A model generated the notes under the pieces. That model worked only from the letters and a program-made list of their open reading frames with translations, had not been told where the DNA came from and did no database searches. From Strongylocentrotus droebachiensis (Eukaryota > Echinodermata > Echinoidea > Camarodonta > Strongylocentrotidae), in the NCBI GenBank assembly GCA_035222895.1, contig JAVYIG010000889.1, forward strand, positions 124,001 through 188,000: 64,000 nucleotides of DNA, in the 5' to 3' direction. The position numbers and the translations under genes are program-made. Numbering within the stretch: position 1 is the first letter of the stretch; each line of letters opens with the position of its first letter. This document shows, one piece after another, positions 49,401 to 58,928 of this stretch.

Positions 49401-51386
49401 TGTATTGAATTATTATTTCATGATTTAGAGACAGTTATTTATTATGGTATGCATTTTCCTCTCAGAGAAACAATGGCCATTAAACACTTTTAAACATTTT
49501 GTTTAACGTAATTGCCCTGAAAGTGCCGTATCCCAACCGGAGGCATCATCTTTGCCCTCGTCTTCAAAACTCTTTTTCCAGAAGTGAACTGCATATGAAA
49601 ATATATTGAGCGATTGAGCGAAACGGCGTGCCCATTCATAAGAGTCTAATTGTCGTGAAAATTGCCATTTTAGAGCATGTGCCGGCAAATTACGAAAATA
49701 AACAACCCAATTTGTCTATGTTGGGGATTACCCTACTTGGTGAACATGTCTATGAATTGGGTCCGATACCTGCGTTTCTAAATGCTCTTGTTCGCTTTTG
49801 TTCCTGTCATTTAGATAACTGGATATTCAGAGATGGACGCCGAAAGCGCACATAATAAGTTCTTTGTCTATTTGTGGAATGTTCTCTCTTTTCTCCGTGA
49901 GCTGCATCATTTGGAAATGAATGTTCCTGAATTCGTTCCTGCTTTACCTCTAGAGCTCGAGCCCCTCCTGTCTGTGCAGACCTTCAAGACAAAAATCGAT
50001 TCTCATATAGATGTCTTTCCAATACTGCTTTCCCGATTACCAAATATTTCAGAACTTGACATAATTGCCGCGAATAATTATGACAGGATAGCAGAGGAAA
50101 CCTACTACGATGCGGTCGTTTCGACCATCATTGACGGATTTGTGAAGAATGATGTCCAACTGACAGTTCTCAATATGACCTTTGACCCGGATTGGAACGG
50201 AAGCGAAACTGTGTCACGTGACACTGTTCAAAACTTTATCCAAATGTTGAAGAAGAGTGGCAAGATGCTGCAACTCGAAATCATCAGTTTGGACTACTGT
50301 GTGTTCAAAGAATCAGACTTGATAGAAATCATTACAGCCATCAGAGAATGTACGTCTATCATGATTTTGAGGTGAGTTTGTAACAGGGACATAACAGTCA
50401 AAACCTATTTCTGTACAGAATTGTATATGTTATTGGAACCATTTTTTCTCAATTATGTAAAATCAGATCTTCAAATTTAATAATTGTACGATTATGCGTT
50501 CATATTCCTTTAGCATTTGTTGATCCACTACAGTCTATGCCTACATTATGAATGAACGTAATTATAAATGGTTTGAACCTAATCAAAACGAGTTCATTAT
50601 CAGGATTTCCATTTCCATTATATTTTGACGTTAGCGAGGTAAAATGTATTTTTCGTCTTTTTAAAACTTTCACTTAAGAAAATGTCCGGCCTCAGTCATG
50701 TTACTCAGAAAGTATTTAAGCAACGATGTTGGTATCTTATAAGTTTTTATGTATACATTTCTGTAACTTATAGAACATAATACTTTCCTGTCCTTCTTTT
50801 CCTTCCTGCTATTTCAATACTTATTAGGATTGATTGTAGTTTGGATTCTGAAGGAGAGCTATTTCGTTTCGCCATCCAACTACACCAGCCACATGAAGAT
50901 AAGCAAGAGCCCAATCAGAGCGATCATAGCGGGTCGCTAATACTGACTTTATTCTACACGGATCCAGAGGTAATTTTTGACAGTGTTTGGGGAGATAGAA
51001 TGACAAAAACAAAAGACAAGAGAAAGATCTATTTCGTGAAATGTGTTTCCTAATCCTATGTCAAACTGAATTAATTCTCTATCATTGTTTAATAATGTGA
51101 CATGTTAATTAGAAATTCAATGTCATTGGATATTTAAATGAGTTTAATCATAGTAAGATGGGATGGGAATAAGCCAGTTTTTTCCTTAGATTAAACGCTT
51201 AGGTGCCAACATATAGAGCTCTATCCATTCTCTTCTCCCTTACTTTCTAAGTTTCCATTATTATTAGTAATAGTAGTAGTAGTATTAGGCTATAATTCGA
51301 ATTATTCATAACTTTTGATACTGGTGTTTCTATTTCAGACAAATTTAATGACTGAGGGAAATTTCGTTCTGCCCCGTTCGCAGTAA
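43213..51386 (+). CDS. Death-fold / transmembrane / EGF / NACHT / leucine-rich-repeat-like receptor (NLR family)
   Basis: Nine coding exons: 43213-43489, 44274-44336, 45568-45681, 46024-47549, 47890-48135, 48698-48931, 49815-50371, 50828-50969, 51339-51386. They total 3207 nt (1068 residues plus stop) with every junction GT/AG and phase-matched. Domains: Death-like helical fold (~1-92), hydrophobic segment (~94-110), EGF-like module with six cysteines (~114-151), NACHT (~152-660), three ~80-residue repeats (661-~900), C-terminal leucine-rich-like part (~900-1053) and a 15-residue tail. NACHT motifs: Walker A GEAGRGKT (236-243), Walker B LFDGYDE (315-321), sensor-like VLVTSRP, ATPLF, and the winged-helix [21 protein letters not shown] ATPases with Death domains are innate-immune NLRs that oligomerise on ligand sensing; the family is greatly expanded in sea urchins. 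The hydrophobic and EGF exons are unusual for an NLR. An acceptor (CCCTCAG) just before the ATG implies a 5' UTR exon. Not confirmed by transcript. Confidence 0.85.
44274..44336 (+). CDS. NACHT gene exon 2: hydrophobic (transmembrane) exon
   Basis: A 63 bp exon, phase 1 to phase 1, with acceptor TTTTATTGCAG and donor GTAAGC. Encodes [20 protein letters not shown]: about 14 strongly hydrophobic residues and an aromatic belt, a plausible single membrane span. Its short size means it would be missed by ORF-based finders. The call rests on splice sites, phase match to both neighbours and composition. Confidence 0.65.
44390..44680 (+). repeat. SINE-like sequence in NACHT gene intron 2
   Basis: GTGTCATGGGTTCGATGCCC resembles a B box, and GTCCTTGAGAAAGATTTATC resembles the conserved central domain shared by several metazoan SINE families. 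The A box is degenerate. It lies beside the decayed EGF exon copy and may have taken part in its truncation. Confidence 0.45.
44726..44798 (+). pseudogene. Truncated EGF exon copy (3' half)
   Basis: Matches the second half of the EGF exon: ACTTGTCATGAGCT, then CGTACTCATGTACATGCA and GGCAGCGACTGTGAGACAG, with the same GTAGGC donor and following intron. The 5' half with the first two cysteines and the acceptor is gone, so it cannot be a normal exon. Confidence 0.8.
44854..45226. mobile_element. MITE with TAA target duplication (PIF/Harbinger-type)
   Basis: Ends GGGCGTGTTCATGCTT / AAGCATGAACGCGCCC, flanked by TAA (44851-44853, 45227-45229). The empty site can be read directly in the duplicated intron at 45730-45745 (ATTTTAAGATACCC), which proves insertion after the duplication. 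373 bp, non-coding. Confidence 0.9.
45395..45479 (+). pseudogene. Decayed EGF exon copy (5' half)
   Basis: An intact acceptor (ACTCACAG) and the start AACCGCGAAAATGTGCATCG match the functional EGF exon, and the frame reads [15 protein letters not shown]. The second half has diverged into [10 protein letters not shown] and loses the donor and last cysteine, then meets stop codons. It is a non-functional duplicate. Confidence 0.75.
45568..45681 (+). CDS. NACHT gene exon 3: EGF-like module
   Basis: A 114 bp exon, phase 1-1, the classical EGF exon phase. Six cysteines in EGF spacing: [18 protein letters not shown] then [13 protein letters not shown]. No calcium-binding DxNE motif at the start. 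Acceptor CTTCTCACAG, donor GTAGGC. Two decayed copies are at 44726-44798 and 45395-45479. Confidence 0.8.
46024..47549 (+). CDS. NACHT gene exon 4: complete NACHT ATPase
   Basis: A single 1526 bp exon, phase 1 in and 0 out, encoding about 509 residues with all main NACHT motifs intact. The open frame continues upstream to 45882 only because the preceding intron happens to be open. The acceptor TGTACTTATTCCAG at 46023 matches the phase of exon 3. Large single NACHT exons are typical of NLR genes. Confidence 0.9.
47890..50371 (+). CDS. NACHT gene exons 5-7: tandem ~80-residue leucine-rich units
   Basis: Exons 47890-48135, 48698-48931 and the first part of 49815-50371 encode alignable units: an LW(N/K) start, then L..L.LPIPA-type, L.SV.VF(E/K)T-type and a closing LP.(I/V/L)(S/Q/K)EL.I. 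Boundaries of the first two are phase 0-0, pointing to exon duplication. The rest of exon 7 contains [20 protein letters not shown], an LRR-like stretch. They replace the canonical LRR block expected here in NLRs. Confidence 0.75.
48360..48525. repeat. (ATT)n-type microsatellite
   Basis: Imperfect ATT/ATC triplets in intron 5 of the NACHT gene. A G run (48186-48194) and C run (48225-48240) precede it. Confidence 0.9.
48964..49238. mobile_element. MITE, GGGGGTG-ended family, copy 2
   Basis: Left end GGGGTGTTTCCCAAAGACTA and right end TTAGTCTTTGTGAAACACCT are inverted repeats, with AAGTTGGACTT subterminal on both sides. CCAGG flanks both ends. In NACHT gene intron 6, related to 24491-24811. 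Confidence 0.8.
50828..51386 (+). CDS. NACHT gene exons 8-9: C-terminal end
   Basis: Exon 8 (50828-50969) starts [18 protein letters not shown], the end of an LRR-like unit followed by a polar stretch, and closes in phase 0. Exon 9 (51339-51386) encodes [15 protein letters not shown] and the stop. Exon 9 is short, so its assignment is less sure. Further downstream AATAAA motifs (52441, 52891) could serve polyadenylation. Confidence 0.6.
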
Positions 51387-53882
51387 CCAACAGAAGAGGT
51401 ATAGAAGAGAATATTTGTTAAACGAAGATTCGAATTTGCTCATTCTGTCAGGTCTGTAAAGAGACCCCCAAAATCTGTTGGTTTTTTTGTTCCGGGATTA
51501 TGTTCCGCTGGGACTACACATTACTGCACCGAAAAACACCTAAAATATGTTTAAAAGACTCATTCGAGCGGACGGATTGTTATGTCTAATTCTGTAGATT
51601 TTCTGCTTTGGACCTAATTGCTAAAGTGTGTGTGGAATCCAGTAGACTGATAGGTCATCGAAGGGCCAGTAAACCGAAGGGGAAAAAAACGATGTATGAA
51701 GCTATATACGGTCTCATGAACATTACTTCTGACTCGTAGTCAAAATATTTACCCACTATCGATGCTCTTATGACCGACATTTGGTATGCCTTGTGGACCT
51801 ACACGTAAACTTTCTAACTGCAGAGTTGTCAGAAAGCCCACATGATCATGGTGACCGAGATCATCCCGAGTCTCAGGTGGACGGGGGGAGGGGGGTGCTT
51901 AGAACTTGTGGTACTGTTTCTGAAACTAGACGTGGTCCTAGAAGGTTTTTTTTTGTAGGTGGAGGGAGCTGATGGGGGTTCGGAGTTCTTGCATTCATTT
52001 TCTACATGCAATTTGCCTCGCTCAACTGTATATATTTTGTACTTAAATTCTTTTCGTTGAAAATTATTTGTATTTGTATGCATCTAATTTAATATACTGA
52101 AATAGAAACATCTCCATATATGTGTGAGGTGGATGAAAGTATGCATGCTGTTCCATAGTCTCACAAATACGTCTAGAGAACTGGTCGTTTCATTGTTAGT
52201 TTACGCAAGAAAGAAAAGAAAAAATATGTATACCGATATATTATATAATTATGTGTATGGGGGGGGGGGGGTTGGGGTGAGGATGTTGAGCTCCCCTCTA
52301 AAATAGACTGTAGACTTGGTTCACGATAGCCTTTAGTATGTATGGTCTACGATCTTGTAGACCCGAGAACCTTCGCTCTAGTCAACATTCGGCAGCTTTG
52401 GATGTCCCATACTGCATTGTCATGATTGTGTACACAGTAGAATAAATTAATGTTCCACTGTGGCCCTAGACGAGAGTGAAGACAAACTCTCATGCAGGCC
52501 TATATCTCAACTACACTCAGATTGATTTTATTTCCCTTCCTTTTGCAATTCTACACTTAGGAATCACTGAAGACTGATGTATGATGATGTTTAAGAATTG
52601 TTGCGGACTGTTCATGTAGGCCTACGCATAGTGCTGCAAGCCTGTGCTGTTTATATTAGTTACGATAAATCTTACTTTTATTGATCAGTACTACATTTTA
52701 ATAATTCGAAATAATAGTTTTGATATGATCAGTATATATTATGGAAAATATAATGTATGCAAAATATAAATAACTACATCATCAAATAACAACCTGCATT
52801 TGTACGGTTCGGTTATCTGACATGTTATCCATGCATCATCGATATTAGTGTACATGATTTAGGATTCCGTTTACTGCAAACAATGCAACAATAAATTGTA
52901 TTCATTAATTTTATATGATTCCTTTAGAATGGTTTCTTTAATAGATCAAATGTTTATAGCAGCTTTATGTATTGAACTTACCAATCACAACTTCATTTGT
53001 ATTATGTTTATATTCATGAATTTTGTGAATGTCTACATTATGTTTGTTATCGCTTTAAGCTGTATATAAGGATTGCCTATCATCTGCGAAAAAAGAAGAA
53101 GAAGAGAGCGTTTGGCACTTTGTCACATGCAATGACTTTTACTTCTTGTATTACGTATATACAGTTACAACTAAATGTATATTTTGATTTCTGAAATGCT
53201 TCAACAGTTTGCCTCTTCATTTTTAACTTGTTTACACGATGGCTAATTGTCTTTCCGTATAATGGAGAAAAAAATGAAATTTCCAAGGAAAAATTCTTGC
53301 ATTTGTAAGTTTTAAATTGTGTTAAGTCGGATAATCTGTGCGGTCTGGGGATTTGTTTAAACAAAATGATACGAATGGGTAGATGTAGTAGTGATTAATT
53401 TTATTATCAAACAGGTGTTAATAAATCGACGTAGTCCGTCTTTATTTTGATGGTGTTAGGAGGAATTTAAATAAATTCACAAAAAGGCCGTTTTAGAGGG
53501 TTATTGTTATTATTTATGACTTCATCTTGTTGAATTTCTCTTTACAGCTCATCATTAATGACGTTATTAACACCATACACAAATCCATTTTCAGGCATTT
53601 AGTATGGTCAGTACCAAACCCTTCAAAGTATTTAACAAAAAAAAGCATATAACAAAAAAAGCATCTAATGAAACTTTTGAAGTGGACTCATTTGCCTTGT
53701 TTTTCACATGCTATATCTTCCAATAATCATTGGGAGCCGTAAATTATTATGCATATCTTTATAGTAACTCCTCCTCTTCCTATAATTATGAGAAAAAAAT
53801 GTATATACAATTTTCCTTTTACAATCATTTCTTCTTTATTTTTTTGCACATCAACTATTCCTAAATCTATCCTTATATTTAA
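51387..53882. other. 3' flank of the NACHT gene, no other gene
   Basis: Holds the probable 3' UTR, a G run at 52260-52271 and otherwise AT-rich DNA. None of the small ORFs here carries a recognisable domain. Confidence 0.45.
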
Positions 53883-54089
53883 AGTCAGCAGAGCGTCCGC
53901 CTCACAACCAGGAGGTATAGTGGGTTCGAACCCCGGCCGCGTCACACCAAAAGACGTTAAAAGACGGGAGTTGCTGCTACCTTGTTTGGCGTTCAACGGT
54001 AAGGGATAGAGCAAAGTCGATCTGGCGCTGCTCAGTGGCTGCCGGGCTCACGATCAATTGGGCAAAAAGAATTTCCATTTTCGGTTTAA
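53883..54089 (+). repeat. tRNA-derived SINE, copy 2
   Basis: GCAGAGCGTCCGCCTCACAA, GTGGGTTCGAACCCCGG and the body seen at 1321-1548. The 5'-most bases including part of the A box are lost. Its 3' end is interrupted by the small MITE that follows. Confidence 0.8.
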
Positions 54090-54230
54090 TGCTACGGTCA
54101 CAAAGGTTTGTACGAACGATAATTTCGTACGAATCTCCCTATTTTTCCACTGTCTTCCCGAATTTCCATTGTCTGAAAATCGTTCGTACGGCGTTCGTAG
54201 CAGTTCGTAATGACATTTGTGACCGAGGCT
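54089..54230. mobile_element. Small MITE inserted in SINE tail
   Basis: Ends GCTACGGTCACAAAGG and CATTTGTGACCGAGGC are imperfect inverted repeats, with internal inverted CGTACGAA stretches. Comparison with the intact SINE tail at 1313-1330 shows that the sequence interrupts TTTAACTTAATA, with a TTA-like duplication. Confidence 0.65.
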
Positions 54231-54879
54231 TTACTTAATAACATTTTCAGTGGACTTTAAAAGATTATTATTATAATTGCCCTTCAATTTTCAATTTAAC
54301 AGAAATGGGACAATGCTACATGTATAATCTGACCTCAATCTATCAAAAACAACACAAACATCATTAGCATAGAGCAGTAACTCACTGGATGCTCAAATAT
54401 AATCAATTTTACTACCACTAGCACAGTTCAACACACCTTTATCAACATCTACTATAAGTCTATAACCATTGACAATATGAACGTCTTAATTTTTTTTTGA
54501 CACAAAGATATCGAATTTTCGACCATCATAAACATTGAATGAGTGATCCATATTGTATCTTGTAATACAGAGGCCGAAATTCTCTAACTCTTCTTTAAAA
54601 TTTACGTCATCAATTAAAGATCCGTCGCTGTTTAATCTATATCATCAAAAGTAACAGAGTCATCTTAAAAAAAACAGTTCGAGCATTAAAATCTCCAACT
54701 AGAATAAATGACAAAATAGTTCAAGTTTCCAACGCTTCACAATCCTCGATTTATGATCATCAAACGATTTAGAGCCCTCATTAGTGATATACACGACAGT
54801 TATGAGCAATACAGAAAACATGGGTGTGTCGGATTCAATCCTCAATACATTTTCTGATTGAAATTGTATATTTGAAAAT

Positions 54880-55430
54880 AAGGGTCAATGTCGCTATTCA
54901 TAAGGACCGCTATTCATAATCAAAGAAGAGGGTCGGAATTCATAAGGTCCGCTATTCGTAAGGACCGCTATTCATAAGGTCCGCTTTTCATGATTGGAGA
55001 AAAGGGTCATTATTCATAAGGACCGCTATTCATAATCAAAGAAGAGGGTCGCTATTCATAATACGAAATCGGGGTCGTTATTCATAAGGGTCCCTATTCA
55101 TAATATTACACAAGGGTCGGTATTCATAACACAGAAAGAGGGTCGCTATTCATAATACGAAATGAGGGTCGCTATTCATAATAGGACGAGAGGGTCGTTA
55201 TTCATAATACGAAATGAGGGTCGCTATTCATAATGCAAAATGAGGGTCGCTAGTCCGATAAGGTTCATTATTCATAAGGGTCATTATTCATAATCGATGA
55301 AGAGGGTCGCTATTCATAATAGGAGTAGAGGGTCGATATTTATAATAGAAGAAGAGGGTCGCTGTTCATAATAGGAGTAGGGGGTCGCTATTCATAATAG
55401 TAGAAGAGGGTCGCTATTCATAATTTACAT
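54880..55430. repeat. Minisatellite, ~25 bp unit
   Basis: About 20 tandem units around GAGGGTCGCTATTCATAATA, with variants AAGGACCGCTATTCAT at the left. Spacers are not unique, so it is not an array of the CRISPR kind. Confidence 0.9.
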
Positions 55431-55439
55431 ATGTATATT

Positions 55440-56378
55440 CATGCATTTGCGCGGATCCAGGGGGCCCGGGCCCCCTCCCCTGGCCAAAAGAGTAGGTTAA
55501 TAAAAAGATGGTAACGTTAATTTAACCTTTAAAAAATAAGAAGACGGGCCCCCTCCCTGCGATGGAACAGACAAACAGAGTTTGTAACGGGTAAAGCTTT
55601 TAGAGTATTTAACTTTATTTTCCCCTGTTGTTGCTCAAAGGAGGGGGGGGGGGTGTTGAGTTAAAACAAAATAGAGCTCCATACCCCGCCCCCCCCCCCC
55701 CCCCACGTCGATCAAAAAAATATTTAGTGCTCACTTTCTCATTTTACTCCGTATTCCATATGCATACAATCTAAATATAAGTTTCCAAGCCTTTGGGAAT
55801 GACCCCAAAATTTCCTGATTACCATTCTGCCGCTCTTTGAAGGGGTCGGGAGCGGCCTTTTCAGAAGTGTTTTTACACTAACTTTTTCAGGCAATGCGGA
55901 TTAACATAAGCCCGGCTTTTCGATCACTTCTTTTTCTTTTCTCTTTCTCTCTCTCTCTGTCACACACTCTCTCTCAATCTCTCTCTTTCTTTTCTCTTCT
56001 CTCTTTTTTCATCTCTTTTCTGTTCTCTTCTCCTTTCTTTGTTTCTCTTCTTTTCTTCCTTTTTTTTTGGGGGGGGGGGGCAATAGGGGCCGCGGCCGTT
56101 TCGACCTCCTCCCTGTACATGGGGCTGATACGACACTACTCGCATCACACATACAAGGCCCTTCATTAACTGACCAATCAGAGAGTGGCAACATCGCTGT
56201 CTCGAACGAGAAGTGAGATTTGTGGATGACGCCATTGCTAATGAAGTAAAGCATATCAACAAATCAGAAGACCGGAAATATAAATTTACAAAACCTGTTT
56301 GGGAGAAAAGAAATAGCCGGCCCCCGCCCCACCCCCATCTTTTTTTTTGTCTCTCTCTCCCTCTCCCTATCCTAACGC

Positions 56379-56424
<46 letters not shown>

Positions 56425-56500
56425 TCTCCCTCTCTCTTTCTCTCGCTTTCATATCTGATAGTCTCGATCTCCCCTAGCCCCCCTCTCTCTCTCATCAAAT
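55440..56500. repeat. Low-complexity region, C/G runs and (CT)n
   Basis: Contains GCGCGGATCCAGGGGGCCC (a relative of the 35184 block boundary), G and C runs (55641-55651, 55688-55704), (CT)n microsatellites at 55935-56050 and 56350-56490, and a G run at 56068-56080. ORFs here are composition artefacts. Confidence 0.8.
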
Positions 56501-58734
56501 TTTAGCGTCATTGAAGAGGGGCCTTTTTGTACAGTCTTCACATCCTTTTCATTTTTTGTTAGTTTGTTTGTTTTTATTTTCGTCATACAAAAAGAATATC
56601 AAAAGAAATAAAGGAAATTGAAATATATATAAACATACATAAAATTACTTAATATACATCTAACATAAGCAAAACAAAACATGGTATCAAATTGATAAGA
56701 AAAAAAAAATCTTCAGTTTACACATCTTCACTTGAAATAGAAATATGGAGTATGACATACCTCCTGATTAGTGAATCCAAGATTTCAGTAAGTCTAAATG
56801 TTACAACTCGGCGATAATCATGTTTTATACTTAAAATCTCGGAGTTTGTGGTAGACAATGTTTAACCAGAGTGGCTAGAATACTATGGTTTAACAGCTGC
56901 TGAGCACCATTTTCTAGCAAGCTCAAAGCATTCGATCAGAAATAACTCGGAAGTTGCGGGCTATACGATTCGAGTTCAAGAATATAGTTTTTCATGTTTG
57001 TTAGCAATCCTTACCATAACATCTGATTAAATTATGTTTTGAACAAACTGAATTCAAACTGAAAGTACATTTAAATATAATCCATTTACTTACATATTTA
57101 ACTATAGATACTGATCATCATGTAACACTGGTAATAATTGATTTATTCATAACATCTGAGATTTCTTCTAATCAGTACATTACCGAACATGTTTGTTTTA
57201 AAAAAAGACACACGGATAATACATCAAATAAATCAAGGCTTCTTTTAAAGTGCAACGGCTATGACCTAGCTCTATGGCAGTGACAACTCGAGATATTAAT
57301 GCTGCATGAATTGTAATTAATTTCATGTCTATCCTACTCTACCAATGAAATACAATTGCTGATTACGTATTTCAAAATGTTTTCTGTGTTACCGTTTTAA
57401 TTTTTCAAATAAAATATACGCTTACAATTTCAATGCATTCAAGTTGCTGTATTGTTGACAGCCCAGAGTAAATAAAGGTCCATGAAAATGAACTCACAAA
57501 CAATAAGCCGTATTCATAAATAGAAGTCATTATTAACTAGTAAAAGCATAAGCTAGATAAGTAGAACGTGTAGCTTAAAGGGATAGCTGAGTTATGTTGT
57601 AGAGGGCGCTACACAAAATATTTTTTTGTGAGATAATGAAAAACTGAGTGTCAAATTTGAAAGAACATACAATTTACAAGACGGCTGAAATATCCACAAA
57701 TATAACGATTTCTAATACTTGTGTACCCACCAATATTAGATAATTTGAAAAAACCGTTGAAAAAACGAAATAGCGCCTTTTACGTCGTATTTCAACCAAT
57801 GCCGATGTTGGCTTATTTTGTTGGCATTTTCGAATTGGTTATATTACGCACAATCAGCCGGCCCATGTATTGTTATTTTTAATTAAATCATTAATTAACG
57901 GTCACCTTATTTTTGTTAAAGTGGAGCTGAATTGGTATGATCGTATTGGCTAAATTTCACACATTTTGGGGTCTAAAATTACCTTCATAGCAATGATAGG
58001 TTCTTAAAGGGCATTATAAATGTCATAGATAAGAATAAGAGTCTGAAAACAGAACTCATCTATCCCTTTAAAGGTTTTAAACATCATTACTCTAATATGG
58101 AATTTCTGGTGAGATATCAAAGTCCCCCACCGCGGTACGTTTATTTCATGCATTGATGTAACATAAAATGTAATTAAGGTTTGATTTTCAGAATAGTTCT
58201 CTTTGCTCTATTTTGTAACGTTTGTAATTGCTCGATATATATCTGTTGTCTCGTATAAGTCATGTTGTATTTCTCTCGGGATAGATACCAATGATGTTTA
58301 CTTTCTTCAACGATAACAATGATGTTTACTTTCTTAAATTCATTAAGACAAGAAACAATTACTTTTTTGTTTTCATTTCTGATTTCCAGAAACCAAGAGC
58401 TAGAGGGCTAGATAGGATTCAAAAATCGTTTATTATAATAAAAAAGCACTCGAATATTTAAATAAATCAGTGTTAGAGCTCGACTACAAAGACAAAAAGA
58501 TTGTTTCCATTTCATATTTTGATGTCGTTTACCTAAGCTTTTCATTATAGTGGTGAACATTTGTTAAATTTCCCTTTTAAAACTTGTACTGTGAACAAGT
58601 AGAAATGATTTTTGCTGACTTTTATATTTCTACTTCAAATAAACTACTCATTCAAAAATGGTGAGAAAAACAAAGATGCAATGTTCTCATTATTTGTTTT
58701 TGTTTGTGTATTATTCATTCTTTAGAACAGGACT
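56501..58734. other. Anonymous AT-rich intergenic DNA
   Basis: No open frame above 60 codons with a recognisable domain, no tRNA and no clear inverted-repeat element seen. Confidence 0.45.
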
Positions 58735-58905
58735 GCACTACGTGTAGCTACTTGCGCCCTCTATATAGCAAACAATGCCTAAGCGGTCGCGGTTGGTCCC
58801 AATGATCCCCTTTTCCATATTGATTTGATGAGATAACCACCTGCCAGTGACCATGCAGGAATGTCTAATCCCTCCTGGCCAAACTTGTGCAGATAGGCTT
58901 TAAAC
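58735..58905 (+). repeat. Dispersed repeat, 180 bp family (copy 3)
   Basis: TGTAGCTACTTGCGCCCTCT through CCCTCCTGGCCAAACTTGTG; same family as 121-300 and 21290-21475. It abuts the last P450 exon and could lie in its 3' UTR. Confidence 0.7.
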
Positions 58906-58928
58906 ACATTTGTAACGGTTGATAAGCA

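Noticed and set aside
54880..55430. CRISPR-like appearance of regularly spaced repeats
   Set aside because: Spacers are themselves repeats, the genome is eukaryotic, and unit length is irregular; it is a minisatellite.
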